Source of the DNA: Akkermansiaceae bacterium UBA2367
GTDB lineage: Bacteria; Verrucomicrobiota; Verrucomicrobiia; Verrucomicrobiales; DEV007
NCBI GenBank assembly: GCA_002344525.1
Contig: DDTJ01000063.1
Coordinates: 1 to 37,286, forward strand
DNA length: 37,286 nucleotides
Direction of reading: 5' to 3'
Position 1 is the stretch's first letter; each line of letters begins with the position of its first letter. Below, piece after piece: positions 11,015-19,289 of this stretch. Under the pieces are notes generated by a model. The model saw nothing but the letters and a program-made list of their open reading frames with translations, was not told where the DNA came from and searched no databases. The position numbers were made by a program, and so were the translations under genes.

Positions 11015-11733
11015 CCACCCTCGTCCTCCCCGACATCCACAACCACTTCGCCGAGGCCGAGGAGCAGATCGCCCGCTATCCGGCGGACCGGATCGTCTTC
11101 CTCGGCGACTACTTCGACAGCTTCGGCGACAGCTTCGGCGACAGCCCGGCGATGGCGGCGGCGACGGCGGAGTGGCTGAAGGACTCGCTCGCCAAACCGG
11201 AGCGGCTCCATCTCTGGGGAAACCACGACCTCTGGTACCGCTTCCCGAGGAATCCGCAGATCTGCTGGTTCGGCTCCGGCTTCACGCCCGAGAAGCTCAA
11301 GGTCATCTCCGGCATCCTCGGCCCGGAGGATTGGGCGAGGCTGAAGCTGGTCGAGTTCATCGGCGACATCGCCCTGAGCCATGCCGGGATCGGGAAAGGG
11401 GTCTTCGCTTCGCCCATCGACGGGATCACGCGCGAGCGCGTCGAGCGCCTCTGCGCGGAGGCTTGGCCCGATGCCGAGGCAGGCCTCGCCCATCCCGTCT
11501 TCGGCGAGTCGGGCATCGTCTGGCTGCGTTGGTGGAACCTGCGTCCGCTCCCGGCTTTCTCCCAGTTCGTCGGGCACACTCCCGACCGCGAGTTGCGCCT
11601 CGACCGGGGCAAAACGACGATGAACGCTTGCCTCGACTCCTTCGGCCGCTACCTCGGCTGGATCGAGGGCGGGCGCATGGCCGTGATCGACGACCATCGC
11701 GGGGGAGCCGTCTGGAAGATGGAGACGAAGTGA
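11011..11733 (+). CDS. Metallophosphoesterase (calcineurin-like)
   Basis: A 240-residue protein with the family's metal motifs in order: DIHNH (8-12), GDYFD (about 32-36), GNHD (about 71-74), SHAG (about 125) and a late GHTP. Five-motif enzymes of this type hydrolyse phosphomonoesters or diesters with a dinuclear metal centre. A ten-residue-scale tandem SFGDSFGD repeat follows GDYFD and looks like a local duplication. The ATGA overlap with the nucleotidyltransferase gene ties it to the same transcript. In RNA repair, members of this superfamily heal 2',3'-cyclic phosphate or 3'-phosphate ends, so an end-healing role is attractive (inference). Confidence 0.88.
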   Translation: MTTLVLPDIHNHFAEAEEQIARYPADRIVFLGDYFDSFGDSFGDSPAMAAATAEWLKDSLAKPERLHLWGNHDLWYRFPRNPQICWFGSGFTPEKLKVISGILGPEDWARLKLVEFIGDIALSHAGIGKGVFASPIDGITRERVERLCAEAWPDAEAGLAHPVFGESGIVWLRWWNLRPLPAFSQFVGHTPDRELRLDRGKTTMNACLDSFGRYLGWIEGGRMAVIDDHRGGAVWKMETK

Positions 11734-11767
11734 AATTGACGCGATTTTGCGTTTTTTTGGTTTTTCC

Positions 11768-11796
11768 TTGCCAATTTCGGGTGGTTCTTCTATTAA
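11768..11796 (+). promoter_or_regulatory. Promoter of the small cytochrome gene
   Basis: TTGCCA (11768-11773) and TATTAA (11791-11796) are spaced by 17 bases. Transcription would start at about 11803, only a few bases before the ATG at 11806, so the mRNA would be leaderless or nearly so. Confidence 0.5.
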
Positions 11797-11805
11797 ATCC
11801 GCACC

Positions 11806-12171
11806 ATGATCCGATTCAGCCTCATCCTCACCGCAAGCGCCGCTCTCTTCACCTCGGTGGCCGTCGCCGACGACGAAACCATCAGCAAAGTCATGAAGGA
11901 CGGCTTCAAGGGCGACACCAGCCCCATCGCCAAAGTCCTCGACGGAAACGCCAGCGCCGAGGAGATCAAATCCCTCGCCGAACTCATCAAATCCCTGCAC
12001 GGGACCAAGGCCCCTCTCGGTGAGCAAGCTGCCTACGACACGAAAATCGCCGAGCTGATCGAGGCGATGGACGCGGTTGCGGGTGGCGACAAAGGCGAGG
12101 CCTCCATCGAGCGGCTTGAGAAAGCGCAGAACTGCAAAGCCTGCCACACCGACCACCGTCCGAAGAAATAA
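11806..12171 (+). CDS. Small periplasmic c-type cytochrome-like protein
   Basis: A 121-residue protein with a Sec signal peptide (about 1-21, ending SVAVA-D), a helical middle and one heme-binding motif CKACH (Cys110, Cys113, His114) close to the C-terminus. A single C-terminal CxxCH after a helical domain is the layout of cytochrome c'/c556-type proteins. It would be exported and carry one covalent heme, acting in electron transfer or gas binding; its partner is not obvious from the neighbours. A strong terminator follows. Confidence 0.75.
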   Translation: MIRFSLILTASAALFTSVAVADDETISKVMKDGFKGDTSPIAKVLDGNASAEEIKSLAELIKSLHGTKAPLGEQAAYDTKIAELIEAMDAVAGGDKGEASIERLEKAQNCKACHTDHRPKK

Positions 12172-12223
12172 GGATTCCGAGCCGGGATTGTCCGCCACTT
12201 TTGGGGCGGGTGATTTCGCAGCA

Positions 12224-12258
12224 AACCCCGTCGGTGCTCCCGGCGGGGTTCTTTTTTT
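12224..12258 (+). terminator. Rho-independent terminator after the cytochrome gene
   Basis: AACCCCG (12224-12230) pairs with CGGGGTT (12244-12250), with inner GC pairs possible, followed by C and seven T residues (12252-12258). Confidence 0.85.
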
Positions 12259-12335
12259 GCGAGAAAGGCCGCCTTCGTGGGACGGCGGACTCGTTCCCGC
12301 TTGACCCGACCCTTGAAAATCCCCACAATCGGGAC

Positions 12336-13238
12336 ATGCCCTCGCATTCAACCCTCCTAGCCCTCGCCTGCCTCGCCACCTTCGGCCTTTCCTGCGCTCT
12401 CGCCGAACCGCAGACCGTCGCCACGCCTTTCACCAATCCCGCGCTGTTCACTCCCGGTATCGAAGGCCCCGCCTGCGACAAGGACGGCAACCTCTACGCC
12501 GTCAGCTTTGGCGACAAGGCGAACATCGGCAAGGTGAAGCCGGACGGGAAGGGCGAGCTTTTCGTCACCCTGCCCGAGGGCAGCACCGGCAACGGCATCC
12601 GCTTCGACCGCGACGGCATGATGTATGTCGCCGACTACACCGGGCATAAAGTCCTGAAAATCGACCCGGCAACCAAGGCCATCACCACGCTCGCCCATGA
12701 GCCTCGTATGAACCAGCCCAACGACCTCGCCATCGCCGCCGACGGCACCCTCTACGCGAGCGATCCGAACTGGCAGGAGAAGACCGGCCAGCTCTGGCGC
12801 ATCGACCGGGACGGGACCACCACCCTGCTCGCGGCGGACATGGGCACGACCAACGGCGTCGACCTCAGCCCCGACGGCAAGACCCTCTACGTGAACGAGA
12901 GCGAACAGCGCAAGATCTGGGCCTTCACCCTGAAGGAGGACAAAACCCTGACCGACAAGCGGCTCCTCAAGGAATTCCCCGATCATGGTTTCGACGGGAT
13001 GCGCGTCGATGTCGAGGGCAACCTTTACGTCACTCGCTACGGCAAGGGCACGGTCGTCGTCGTGTCTCCCCAAGGCGAGATCCTCGACGAAATCGCCCTG
13101 CCCGGGGCCAAGCCGAGCAACCTCTGCTTCGGCGGGCCGGACGGGAGGACCGTCTACGTCACCGAGGTGGAGAACACGCAGGTCGTCACCTTCCGGGCGA
13201 ATCGACCGGGGCTGGAGTGGGCGCGGTGGGGGCGGTAG
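12336..13238 (+). CDS. Secreted SMP-30/gluconolactonase-like beta-propeller
   Basis: A 300-residue protein with a signal peptide (about 1-22) and repeated beta-propeller blades of the form D..G.LYV (for example DKDGNLYAVSFG, DRDGMMYVADYTG, AADGTLYASDP, SPDGKTLYVNES, DVEGNLYVTRYG). SMP-30 family enzymes are metal-dependent lactonases or esterases of sugar lactones; catalytic specificity cannot be read here. I take the ATG at 12336 because it gives a clean signal peptide; the frame is open further upstream without support. It follows the cytochrome terminator and is probably a single-gene unit. Confidence 0.85.
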   Translation: MPSHSTLLALACLATFGLSCALAEPQTVATPFTNPALFTPGIEGPACDKDGNLYAVSFGDKANIGKVKPDGKGELFVTLPEGSTGNGIRFDRDGMMYVADYTGHKVLKIDPATKAITTLAHEPRMNQPNDLAIAADGTLYASDPNWQEKTGQLWRIDRDGTTTLLAADMGTTNGVDLSPDGKTLYVNESEQRKIWAFTLKEDKTLTDKRLLKEFPDHGFDGMRVDVEGNLYVTRYGKGTVVVVSPQGEILDEIALPGAKPSNLCFGGPDGRTVYVTEVENTQVVTFRANRPGLEWARWGR

Positions 13239-13378
13239 GGCTGTCGGGGCGTTTGTGGAAGACGGGCGAAGCCGCTCCGATCGTCCATCCTATGATGTCT
13301 GTCAGCGCCGCCTTTCCCGTTTGCGAAATCGGGAAAGTCCGGCACCTTCCCTCTCAGCCCCCAAGGGTTGCCGATTCC

Positions 13379-13756
13379 GTGCCCGATTCCCTCACCATTG
13401 CCAAGACCTGCGCCAAGTTCGCCGACGAGATCCACGCCGAGGACATCCTCGTGCTCGATCTGCGTGGGATCTCGAACCTCGCCGACTACTTCGTGATCGC
13501 CACGGCGACCTCGGTCCCGCACCTGAAGGCGGTGGCCCGCGATGTGCGCCACAAGACCGAGGAGGCGATCGGGGAGCGGCCGCGCTCCACCGAGGGCGAC
13601 GCGGCGAGCCTCTGGGTCGTGGTCGACTACGTCGATGTCGTGGTCCATCTCTTCCACGAGGAGCTGCGCGAGGTCTATCGCTTGGAGGATCTCTGGTCCG
13701 ACGCGCCGCGCGTGCCCCTCGACTTCCTCCCGACGCCGCCGACGGCGGCGGCTTGA
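13379..13756 (+). CDS. rsfS: Ribosomal silencing factor RsfS
   Basis: RsfS binds protein uL14 on the large ribosomal subunit and blocks subunit joining, lowering translation in starvation. The 125-residue form shows the family core: EDILVLDLRGISNLADYFVIATATS, then a HxxxxRDV helix, WVVVDYVDVVVHLFHEELREVYRLEDLW, matching the typical RsfS end. I chose the GTG at 13379 because it places the first helix as in homologs; ATGs at 13292/13295 would add 29 residues and span a 7-bp hairpin (13313-13319 with 13330-13336), less likely as coding. It is followed 17 bases later by cinA. Confidence 0.9.
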   Translation: MPDSLTIAKTCAKFADEIHAEDILVLDLRGISNLADYFVIATATSVPHLKAVARDVRHKTEEAIGERPRSTEGDAASLWVVVDYVDVVVHLFHEELREVYRLEDLWSDAPRVPLDFLPTPPTAAA

Positions 13757-13773
13757 TCCGGGACCTCCCGGCC

Positions 13774-15027
13774 ATGCCCTCCATGCGCCTCGAAGTCGTC
13801 AACACGGGCACGGAGCTTCTCCTCGGCAAGGTGGTGAACACCCACGCGGCCTTCATCGGAAGGGAGCTGTTCAAGCTCGGTTTGCGCGTCCAGCGCCAGA
13901 CGACGGTCCCGGATGGGGAGGCCATCCGCGAGGCCCTCGCCGAGGCCTTTCCCCGTTGCGACGCCATCCTCGTGACCGGCGGGCTCGGCCCGACGAGCGA
14001 CGACATCACCCGCGAGATCGTCGCGGAGATGCTGGGGCGGCCCCTGCGGCTCGACGAGGGCGTCCTCGCGACGATCCACGGGATGTTCCGCGAGCGGGGG
14101 CTGAGGCAGAACGCGGCGAACGACCGCCAGGCGATGGTGCCCGAGGGCGCGGTGGTCTTGGAGAATCCGCATGGCACCGCGCCGGGCCTCCACCTGCCCG
14201 CCGACGGGCGGGCCGGGTCGCCGCATCTTTTCCTGTTGCCGGGGCCGCCCCGGGAGTTGGAGCCGATGTTCCGGAATCTCGTCCAGCCGGCTTTGGCGGA
14301 GTTGGCCAGGGAAGGGGAGGCACCGCCCGCATGGCGGAATTTCCGTCTCCACGGGGTGGGGGAGTCGGGCCTCGCCTCGATCCTGGAGCCGCTGCTGGCG
14401 GGCTTCGGCGGGCTTGAACTCGGCTACTGCGCCCGGCTCGGCGAGGTGGATTTGAGGCTCGTCGGCGCGGTGGAGTCGGTCGAGGCGGCCTCCCTCGTCG
14501 TGAGGCGCGAGTTCGCCATGCAGATCGTGGTCGAGAGCGAGACCCCCATCGAGGAGGTCGTGGTGGGGCTGCTGGCGGAGCGCGGCGAGACCGTGGCCAC
14601 GGCGGAAAGTTGCACCGGCGGACTCATCGCGAGCACGATCACCGATTTCCCGGGTTCGAGCGCGGTTTTCCACCGGGGCTACATGACCTACTCGAACGAG
14701 GCGAAGTCGGATATCCTCGGGGTGCCGCCCGCCTTGATCGAGGCCCACGGCGCGGTCAGCGACGAGGTCGCGCTGGCGATGGCGTCGGGATGCCTCGCGG
14801 CGAGCGGGGCGACGCATGCCATCGCCGTGAGCGGCATCGCCGGGCCGGGCGGGGGATCGGAGGAGAAACCCGTCGGCACCGTCCATGTCGCCCTTGTCTC
14901 TCGGGGCGGGGCGGCGTTCGCGAAGCGCTATTTCTTCCCCCTCGACCGCATCAGCTTCAAGCAGCGCGTCGCGCGGCTCTCCCTCGATCTGTTGAGACGG
15001 CGTTTGCGGGGGATTCCATTGGATTGA
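13774..15027 (+). CDS. cinA: CinA family protein (MoaB-like plus nicotinamide-nucleotide amidase domains)
   Basis: A 417-residue two-domain protein. The N-terminal domain (about 1-170) is MoaB/MogA-like, with NTGTELLLGKVVNTH and GGLGPTSDDITRE, corresponding to the COG1058 ADP-ribose pyrophosphatase type. The C-terminal domain (about 255-417) is the CinA/PncC amidase, with SCTGG at 279-283, the RGYMTYSNEAK segment and GIAGPGGG. The pair of activities hydrolyses NMN and processes pyridine nucleotides in cofactor salvage; in some bacteria the gene is linked to competence. The ATG at 13774 is used; another in-frame ATG is three codons later. Likely co-transcribed with rsfS. Confidence 0.93.
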   Translation: MPSMRLEVVNTGTELLLGKVVNTHAAFIGRELFKLGLRVQRQTTVPDGEAIREALAEAFPRCDAILVTGGLGPTSDDITREIVAEMLGRPLRLDEGVLATIHGMFRERGLRQNAANDRQAMVPEGAVVLENPHGTAPGLHLPADGRAGSPHLFLLPGPPRELEPMFRNLVQPALAELAREGEAPPAWRNFRLHGVGESGLASILEPLLAGFGGLELGYCARLGEVDLRLVGAVESVEAASLVVRREFAMQIVVESETPIEEVVVGLLAERGETVATAESCTGGLIASTITDFPGSSAVFHRGYMTYSNEAKSDILGVPPALIEAHGAVSDEVALAMASGCLAASGATHAIAVSGIAGPGGGSEEKPVGTVHVALVSRGGAAFAKRYFFPLDRISFKQRVARLSLDLLRRRLRGIPLD

Positions 15028-15118
15028 GATGGGAAAAACCTTGGATCGGGTGTAGAATTTCGACTTGCCGCCACGCTCCGTCGCCGATGATCGGAGCCGC
15101 GGCCGGAATCAGTCGAAG

Positions 15119-17116
15119 ATGAAGCGGTCCCCCCACAGCGAACGCCGCCGCTTGGCGGTTGCGGTTTTGCTGCCCTGCCTCCTCGCGGTCGCGACGTCGC
15201 AGGCCCAGCTTTTCAAAGGCGGCCTGTTCAACCGCAAGGAGGAAGCACCGCGCAACCTGACGGAGGAGGAGATCGGCGTGCCGGTGCCGGTGACGGGCCG
15301 GGTCGAGGCGCTGAAAGGCCACGAGATCACCTTCGAGATCCGGGCCGAGTCGAAGACGCCCGGTGCCACCGTCGAGTTCCTCATCCGTGCCTTTCCCTCC
15401 GCCGGGAAGATCGTCTCGATGGTGAGCAAGCCGAACGAGCGCAACAAGGCCCTCGTCACCTACTGGGCCGACCCCTCGTCCAGCGCGACGAACGACGTCT
15501 TCTCCTTCGCGGTGCGCTACCGGGGCGGGCGCTACTCCGCGGAGACGCGCTACGACATCGACCTCGTCGACCTCAAGACGGAGATCCAGGTGCCCTCCGA
15601 GATGGATTTCGGCCAAGTCATGGTCGGGGGCGAGGCGGTCCGCGAACTGACGGTGCGCAATCTCGGCGGCGGCCCGATGGAGCGGCAGATCTTCCTCGCC
15701 CCGCCGTGGCATCTCCTCGATCCCGCCGACGGCAAGGTGAACCTCGGCCCGCGCGGTGCAAGGGTCTTGAAGGTCGCCTTCCGCCCCGAGCTGATGGGCG
15801 AGACGAGCTATTTCCTCAGTTTCAGCCGCAGCAAGGAGGGCACGACGAAGCTCCTCGGCACCGGCGGCGACCCTTTCCAAATCGTGACCGAGACGATCGA
15901 GCTCGTCCTCGACCCGGTCAGCGGCGAGCGGCGCGGCGAGATCGAGCTGGGCAATCCGGGGGAGAAGGCGGTCATCGTCGAGGCGCGGGCGAGCACGCGC
16001 CTGCAGGCCGGCCTTTTCGACGAGTACGCTCTCGCGCCAGGGCGGCAGGCCAAGGTGGCGGTGAAGCTCGGTGCGACCGACATCGCGCCCTTCGATGGCA
16101 CGGTCGAATTCTTCCTGAAAAACGGCTACTCCAAATCGGCCCGCGTCGTGGCCCCGGTCGTACCCGCGCGGCTCACGGTCTCCGTGCCCGGCGCGATCTC
16201 CGGCGAGGTGATCAATTTCGGCCAGGTCGAGGCGGGGCGCTCCACCGAGCGCGGGATCGTCGTGACCAACCGGGGCGGCGTCGCCGTGCCGCTGGAGTTC
16301 CATGTGCCGGAGCCTTTCCGCCTTCTCACCAATCCGGGGCCGCAGCTCGCCCCGCTCACCTCGATCCAGCTCTCGATCGGCCTTTTCCCGGCGGCGGCGC
16401 AGCGTGGTCTGGTCGATGTGACGATGAACGTCCGCAGCCATGAGCAGACCTTGCCGATCCGCCTCCTTGGCAATGTGGTCACTCCCGCAGGAGGCTCGCG
16501 AGCTCCGACCGGCCAGCCTGCTCCGAAAGGGTTCCGTCTCGGCGGAGGGGGGGCGAAGCCGGTCCCGGTGGCTGCGGTGGATCCGGCGAACGGGGCCTCT
16601 CCGGCCACTTCCCCGGTCTCGTCCCCGCCAAGGGTCGGGGCGGGGGACGGCGCGGATCGGCTGGAACCTTCCGAGCTTCCCGGACGGAGGATCGACCCGA
16701 CCCTGCGTCGGCCGGAGGATCTCTCCGTGTTGAAGACGGGCAGCGAAAACCTCGAAATCGGGTGGACCGCCCCGAGGGACTCGGACGGGGCGGACTTCGA
16801 GATCGAGTTGCGCGGATTTCCCCTCGACGCGGGCCCCGGCGAATCCGGGGGCGACTGGACCCCCCATTCCGCTGTGGAGATCGAGCGCATCGACCGCCTC
16901 GTGAAGGCGAAGGTGGAGAGGCTCCGCCCGATGCGGAGGTATGAGCTCCGCGTCGTCCTCGCGAACGGGGACGGTCGCGTCTCGCCGCCTTCCGAGACCA
17001 TCGTCGCCACCACGTCGCGGAAGATGGATTGGGCCTACGTTTATCCGGTTCTCGGAATCGGCGTGCTCGTCGTCCTCGGTTTTGCTATCCGGGGGATTCG
17101 CGCCGGGAGGCGCTGA
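15119..17116 (+). CDS. Secreted, C-terminally anchored protein with Ig-like and fibronectin III-like domains
   Basis: A 665-residue protein with a signal peptide (about 10-31), two or three ASH/Ig-like beta modules recognisable by the recurring pattern DFGQVMVGGEAVRELTVRNLGG and INFGQVEAGRSTERGIVVTNRGG (about 165-190 and 365-390), a proline- and glycine-rich linker near 465-545, a fibronectin III-like domain (about 550-640) ending in the RYELRVVLANGDGRVSPPSETI pattern, and one C-terminal membrane helix followed by RAGRR. The protein should sit outside the cytoplasmic membrane with a very short cytoplasmic tail. Function unknown; ligand or cell-envelope binding is a guess from the domains. Confidence 0.8.
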   Translation: MKRSPHSERRRLAVAVLLPCLLAVATSQAQLFKGGLFNRKEEAPRNLTEEEIGVPVPVTGRVEALKGHEITFEIRAESKTPGATVEFLIRAFPSAGKIVSMVSKPNERNKALVTYWADPSSSATNDVFSFAVRYRGGRYSAETRYDIDLVDLKTEIQVPSEMDFGQVMVGGEAVRELTVRNLGGGPMERQIFLAPPWHLLDPADGKVNLGPRGARVLKVAFRPELMGETSYFLSFSRSKEGTTKLLGTGGDPFQIVTETIELVLDPVSGERRGEIELGNPGEKAVIVEARASTRLQAGLFDEYALAPGRQAKVAVKLGATDIAPFDGTVEFFLKNGYSKSARVVAPVVPARLTVSVPGAISGEVINFGQVEAGRSTERGIVVTNRGGVAVPLEFHVPEPFRLLTNPGPQLAPLTSIQLSIGLFPAAAQRGLVDVTMNVRSHEQTLPIRLLGNVVTPAGGSRAPTGQPAPKGFRLGGGGAKPVPVAAVDPANGASPATSPVSSPPRVGAGDGADRLEPSELPGRRIDPTLRRPEDLSVLKTGSENLEIGWTAPRDSDGADFEIELRGFPLDAGPGESGGDWTPHSAVEIERIDRLVKAKVERLRPMRRYELRVVLANGDGRVSPPSETIVATTSRKMDWAYVYPVLGIGVLVVLGFAIRGIRAGRR

Positions 17117-17124
17117 AAAATCCG

Positions 17125-17230
17125 AAATCCGAAGCTCGAAATCCGAAACTCGGGTGGGCTGATCCTCGCTGATTTTCCCAAGCCCGAAAGGATCAGCGGT
17201 CGGCGGAGGCCAAATTCGGACTTCGGATTT
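17125..17230. repeat. Nested palindromic repeat of the AATCCGAAATCCG family, copy 1
   Basis: Outer arms 17125-17134 and 17221-17230 are perfect inverses (10 bp), and inner arms GCTGATCC (17158-17165) and GGATCAGC (17190-17197) nest inside. The left side repeats the word AATCCGAA. It sits between two convergent genes and may serve as a bidirectional transcription end. A related copy is at 33112-33190. Confidence 0.65.
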
Positions 17231-17239
17231 CCACCGCCG

Positions 17240-18040
17240 TCAGGCGGTCTTCCGACAGGTTTCGCAGTATTCGTTCCCGTCCGCCGCGACGCGGAATTCC
17301 CGTTGCGGATGCGACCTCTCCGTGGCTCCGCAGGTGGCGCATTCGTGAAAGGTCCCGTCCGCGACGGTTTCCTGTTCGAAACGTTGTCGACGGACCTTCG
17401 TTTCCGATTCGAGACGACGGGCCGCGAAGAAGCCCGGTGCGAAGACGAGGAGATAGGGCAGCAGACCGACGAGGACGATGACGCCGAGGATCAGGGGGGC
17501 GGAGCTGGACGCGACCACCATCCCCAGCATCGCCGCGTTCACCCAGCCGAGCCATTTCGCCTTGATCGGGATGATGCCGAAGAGATGGATGACCTGCTCC
17601 GGGAACGAGGTCGCGAAGGCGAGGAAGACCGAGGAATAGAAGAGCGAGTTGAAGACCGCCCCGGCTCCTTCCGTGATGGGGAGGAGACCGGGCAGGGAGA
17701 TCGAGGCGATGCTGGCGAGGACGTAGAGGTTCAGGCGGAAGCTGCCCCACTCCGCCTCCAGCCCGTCGTTGATGAAGAACAGGAAGAAGAAGGCGAAGAG
17801 GACAAAAAGCGGATTCTGCGATGCCGGATGGAGCGCCCAGGTGAAGAGCCGCCAGACCTGCCCCGAGAAAACGGCCTGCCGGTCGAAGACGATCCAGTCG
17901 AGGAAGTCTTTGGAGAGCAGAGCGAGCAGCCAGGTGAGAAGCTGGAAGCCCGCGACCCAGCGCAGGGCTTTCGGCAGGGCGAGGCCGCCGAAGCTCCGCT
18001 CCAGCCGGTCGAGGATTCGGTTGCCCGTGTCGTAGGTCAT
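17240..18040 (-). CDS. Rhomboid-like polytopic membrane protein with C-terminal zinc ribbon (probably not a protease)
   Basis: A 266-residue protein with about five hydrophobic segments between residues 30 and 190, including WRLFTWALHP and an E-x-E-W-G segment that match rhomboid/derlin-type families. Where rhomboid proteases have GxSG the protein reads GAGAVFN, so the catalytic serine motif appears missing. A short cytoplasmic tail holds two knuckles, CATCG and CETC, forming a likely zinc ribbon. I use the ATG at 18040; the frame continues upstream through the S9 terminator hairpin without support. It is convergent with the preceding gene. Confidence 0.75.
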   Translation of the reverse strand: MTYDTGNRILDRLERSFGGLALPKALRWVAGFQLLTWLLALLSKDFLDWIVFDRQAVFSGQVWRLFTWALHPASQNPLFVLFAFFFLFFINDGLEAEWGSFRLNLYVLASIASISLPGLLPITEGAGAVFNSLFYSSVFLAFATSFPEQVIHLFGIIPIKAKWLGWVNAAMLGMVVASSSAPLILGVIVLVGLLPYLLVFAPGFFAARRLESETKVRRQRFEQETVADGTFHECATCGATERSHPQREFRVAADGNEYCETCRKTA

Positions 18041-18120
18041 CGTCGGGGAAGGTGATGGGGATCGCGGGGATTTCAAACGCAAAGGGCCTGCACCGGACGA
18101 TGGTGTGCCGGAAAAGCAAA

Positions 18121-18147
18121 CAGGGTCGGGTGGGGCACCCGACCCTG
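18121..18147 (-). terminator. Terminator of the rplM-rpsI operon
   Basis: 18121-18132 and 18136-18147 form a perfect 12-bp hairpin with a three-base loop, directly downstream of rpsI on the minus strand. On that strand it is followed by TTTGCTTTTCC, a usable T-rich tract. Confidence 0.8.
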
Positions 18148-18182
18148 TTGGGTTCGAAAGGGGATTTCCAAAAAACGCCGGA

Positions 18183-18572
18183 TCAGCGTTTGGAGAACTG
18201 GAAGCGCTTGCGGGCGCCGGGCTGGCCTGCCTTTTTGCGCTCCTTCTTGCGGGGGTCGCGGGTGAGGAGGCTGTCTTCGCGGAGGGCATCCTTCAACTCG
18301 GGGTTCGACTTGAGGAGGGCGCGGGAGATGCCGAGCTGGATGGCGCCGATTTGCCCGGTCACGCCGCCGCCGTTCGCGCTGATGGTGACGTCGAACTGGT
18401 TGGAGGCGTTCGCGGTCTGGAAGGGGTGCAGCACTTTGTTCTGGAGGGAGAGGGTGCCGAAGTAGTCCTCGAAGGGCCGCTTGTTGATGGTGATCTGGCC
18501 CGTGCCCGGCACGAGGGTGACGCGGGCGGAGGCGGTCTTGCGGCGGCCCGTGGCGGAGTAGGTTTCGCTCAT
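18183..18572 (-). CDS. rpsI: 30S ribosomal protein S9
   Basis: uS9, a primary component of the small-subunit head whose C-terminal tail reaches the P-site tRNA. The 129-residue product begins with the family's GRRKTASARV motif, has the NGGGVTGQIGAIQLGISRALL core and ends RKRFQFSKR, the conserved basic tail. Length is normal. It lies 27 bases after rplM in the usual bacterial order and is followed by a strong hairpin terminator. Confidence 0.97.
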   Translation of the reverse strand: MSETYSATGRRKTASARVTLVPGTGQITINKRPFEDYFGTLSLQNKVLHPFQTANASNQFDVTISANGGGVTGQIGAIQLGISRALLKSNPELKDALREDSLLTRDPRKKERKKAGQPGARKRFQFSKR

Positions 18573-18599
18573 AGATCGAGGGGAGGGTGGGGGGTCGGA

Positions 18600-19028
18600 T
18601 TAAAGCTCGTAGGGCTTCGCCTGTTGAGCTTCGTGGGGATGGGCCGGGCCGTTGTAGACCTTGAGCTTGCGGTAGATGGCACGACCGAGGCGGTTGTGGG
18701 GGATCATGCCGCGGACGGCGCGCTCGACGAGGAGCTGGGGGCGGCGGCTGCGCACTTTGGCGACGGATTCGCGCTTCTGCCCGCCGACGTAGCCGGAGTA
18801 GCTGGTGTAGATCTTCTTGTCCTCCTTCGCGCCGGTGAGGCGGATTTTGTCCGCGTTCACGATGACGACGTAGTCGCCGCAATCGACGTGGGGGGTGAAG
18901 AGAGGCTTGCCTTTGCCGCGAAGCAGGTTGGCGGCGGCGACGGCGACGGCGCCGAGGACTTGGCCGTCGGCGTCGATGACGTGCCATTGGCGTTCGATTT
19001 CTTCGGCTTTGGCAGAAAAGGTCTTCAT
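18600..19028 (-). CDS. rplM: 50S ribosomal protein L13
   Basis: uL13, an early assembly protein of the large subunit. The 142-residue product starts MKTFSAK and contains WHVIDADGQVLGAVA, GDYVVIVNADKIRLTG and the conserved MIPHNRLGRAIYRKLKVYNGPAHPHEAQQ tail. The frame is open upstream, but the ATG at 19028 gives the normal L13 N-terminus. First gene of the rplM-rpsI operon, with its promoter about 120-140 bases upstream. Confidence 0.97.
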   Translation of the reverse strand: MKTFSAKAEEIERQWHVIDADGQVLGAVAVAAANLLRGKGKPLFTPHVDCGDYVVIVNADKIRLTGAKEDKKIYTSYSGYVGGQKRESVAKVRSRRPQLLVERAVRGMIPHNRLGRAIYRKLKVYNGPAHPHEAQQAKPYEL

Positions 19029-19143
19029 TTCCGGTGGGTGGGTTTCCCGCGTCGGTTCGTCGGGAAGGGTCGCCGTGGTGGCAGGACCGGATTTCGGGGC
19101 GGGGTTTCCGCTGGGGATCCCGAGGCGCGACGCGAGGGACGGG

Positions 19144-19171
19144 AATTTATGGGGATCGTCCAAGATGTCAA
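19144..19171 (-). promoter_or_regulatory. Promoter of rplM-rpsI
   Basis: On the minus strand a perfect TTGACA (19171 to 19166) is followed after 16 bases by TAAATT (19149 to 19144). The transcript would start near 19137 and carry a leader of roughly 110 bases before rplM, long enough for autogenous control, though I do not recognise a known L13 leader structure. Confidence 0.65.
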
Positions 19172-19255
19172 GGCCGGGGAAGCGGGAAATATCGGGCTTC
19201 GCGAGCTGGAACCGGAATTTTCTTCGCGAAGGTGAGGGATGGGAATGATTAAGGA

Positions 19256-19283
19256 TTGTAAATCATCTGGAGTGCCTTATAAT
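19256..19283 (+). promoter_or_regulatory. Promoter of the pyruvyl transferase-like gene
   Basis: A perfect -10 hexamer TATAAT (19278-19283) lies 16 bases after TTGTAA (19256-19261), in a conspicuous AT-rich patch. Transcription would begin near 19290, coinciding with the ATG chosen for the next gene, so the mRNA may be leaderless. Confidence 0.6.
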
Positions 19284-19289
19284 TATAGT

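Noticed and set aside
13292..13378. Longer RsfS start at ATG 13292 or 13295
   Set aside because: The added residues are unlike the family and the DNA holds a 7-bp hairpin; the GTG at 13379 fits homolog length.
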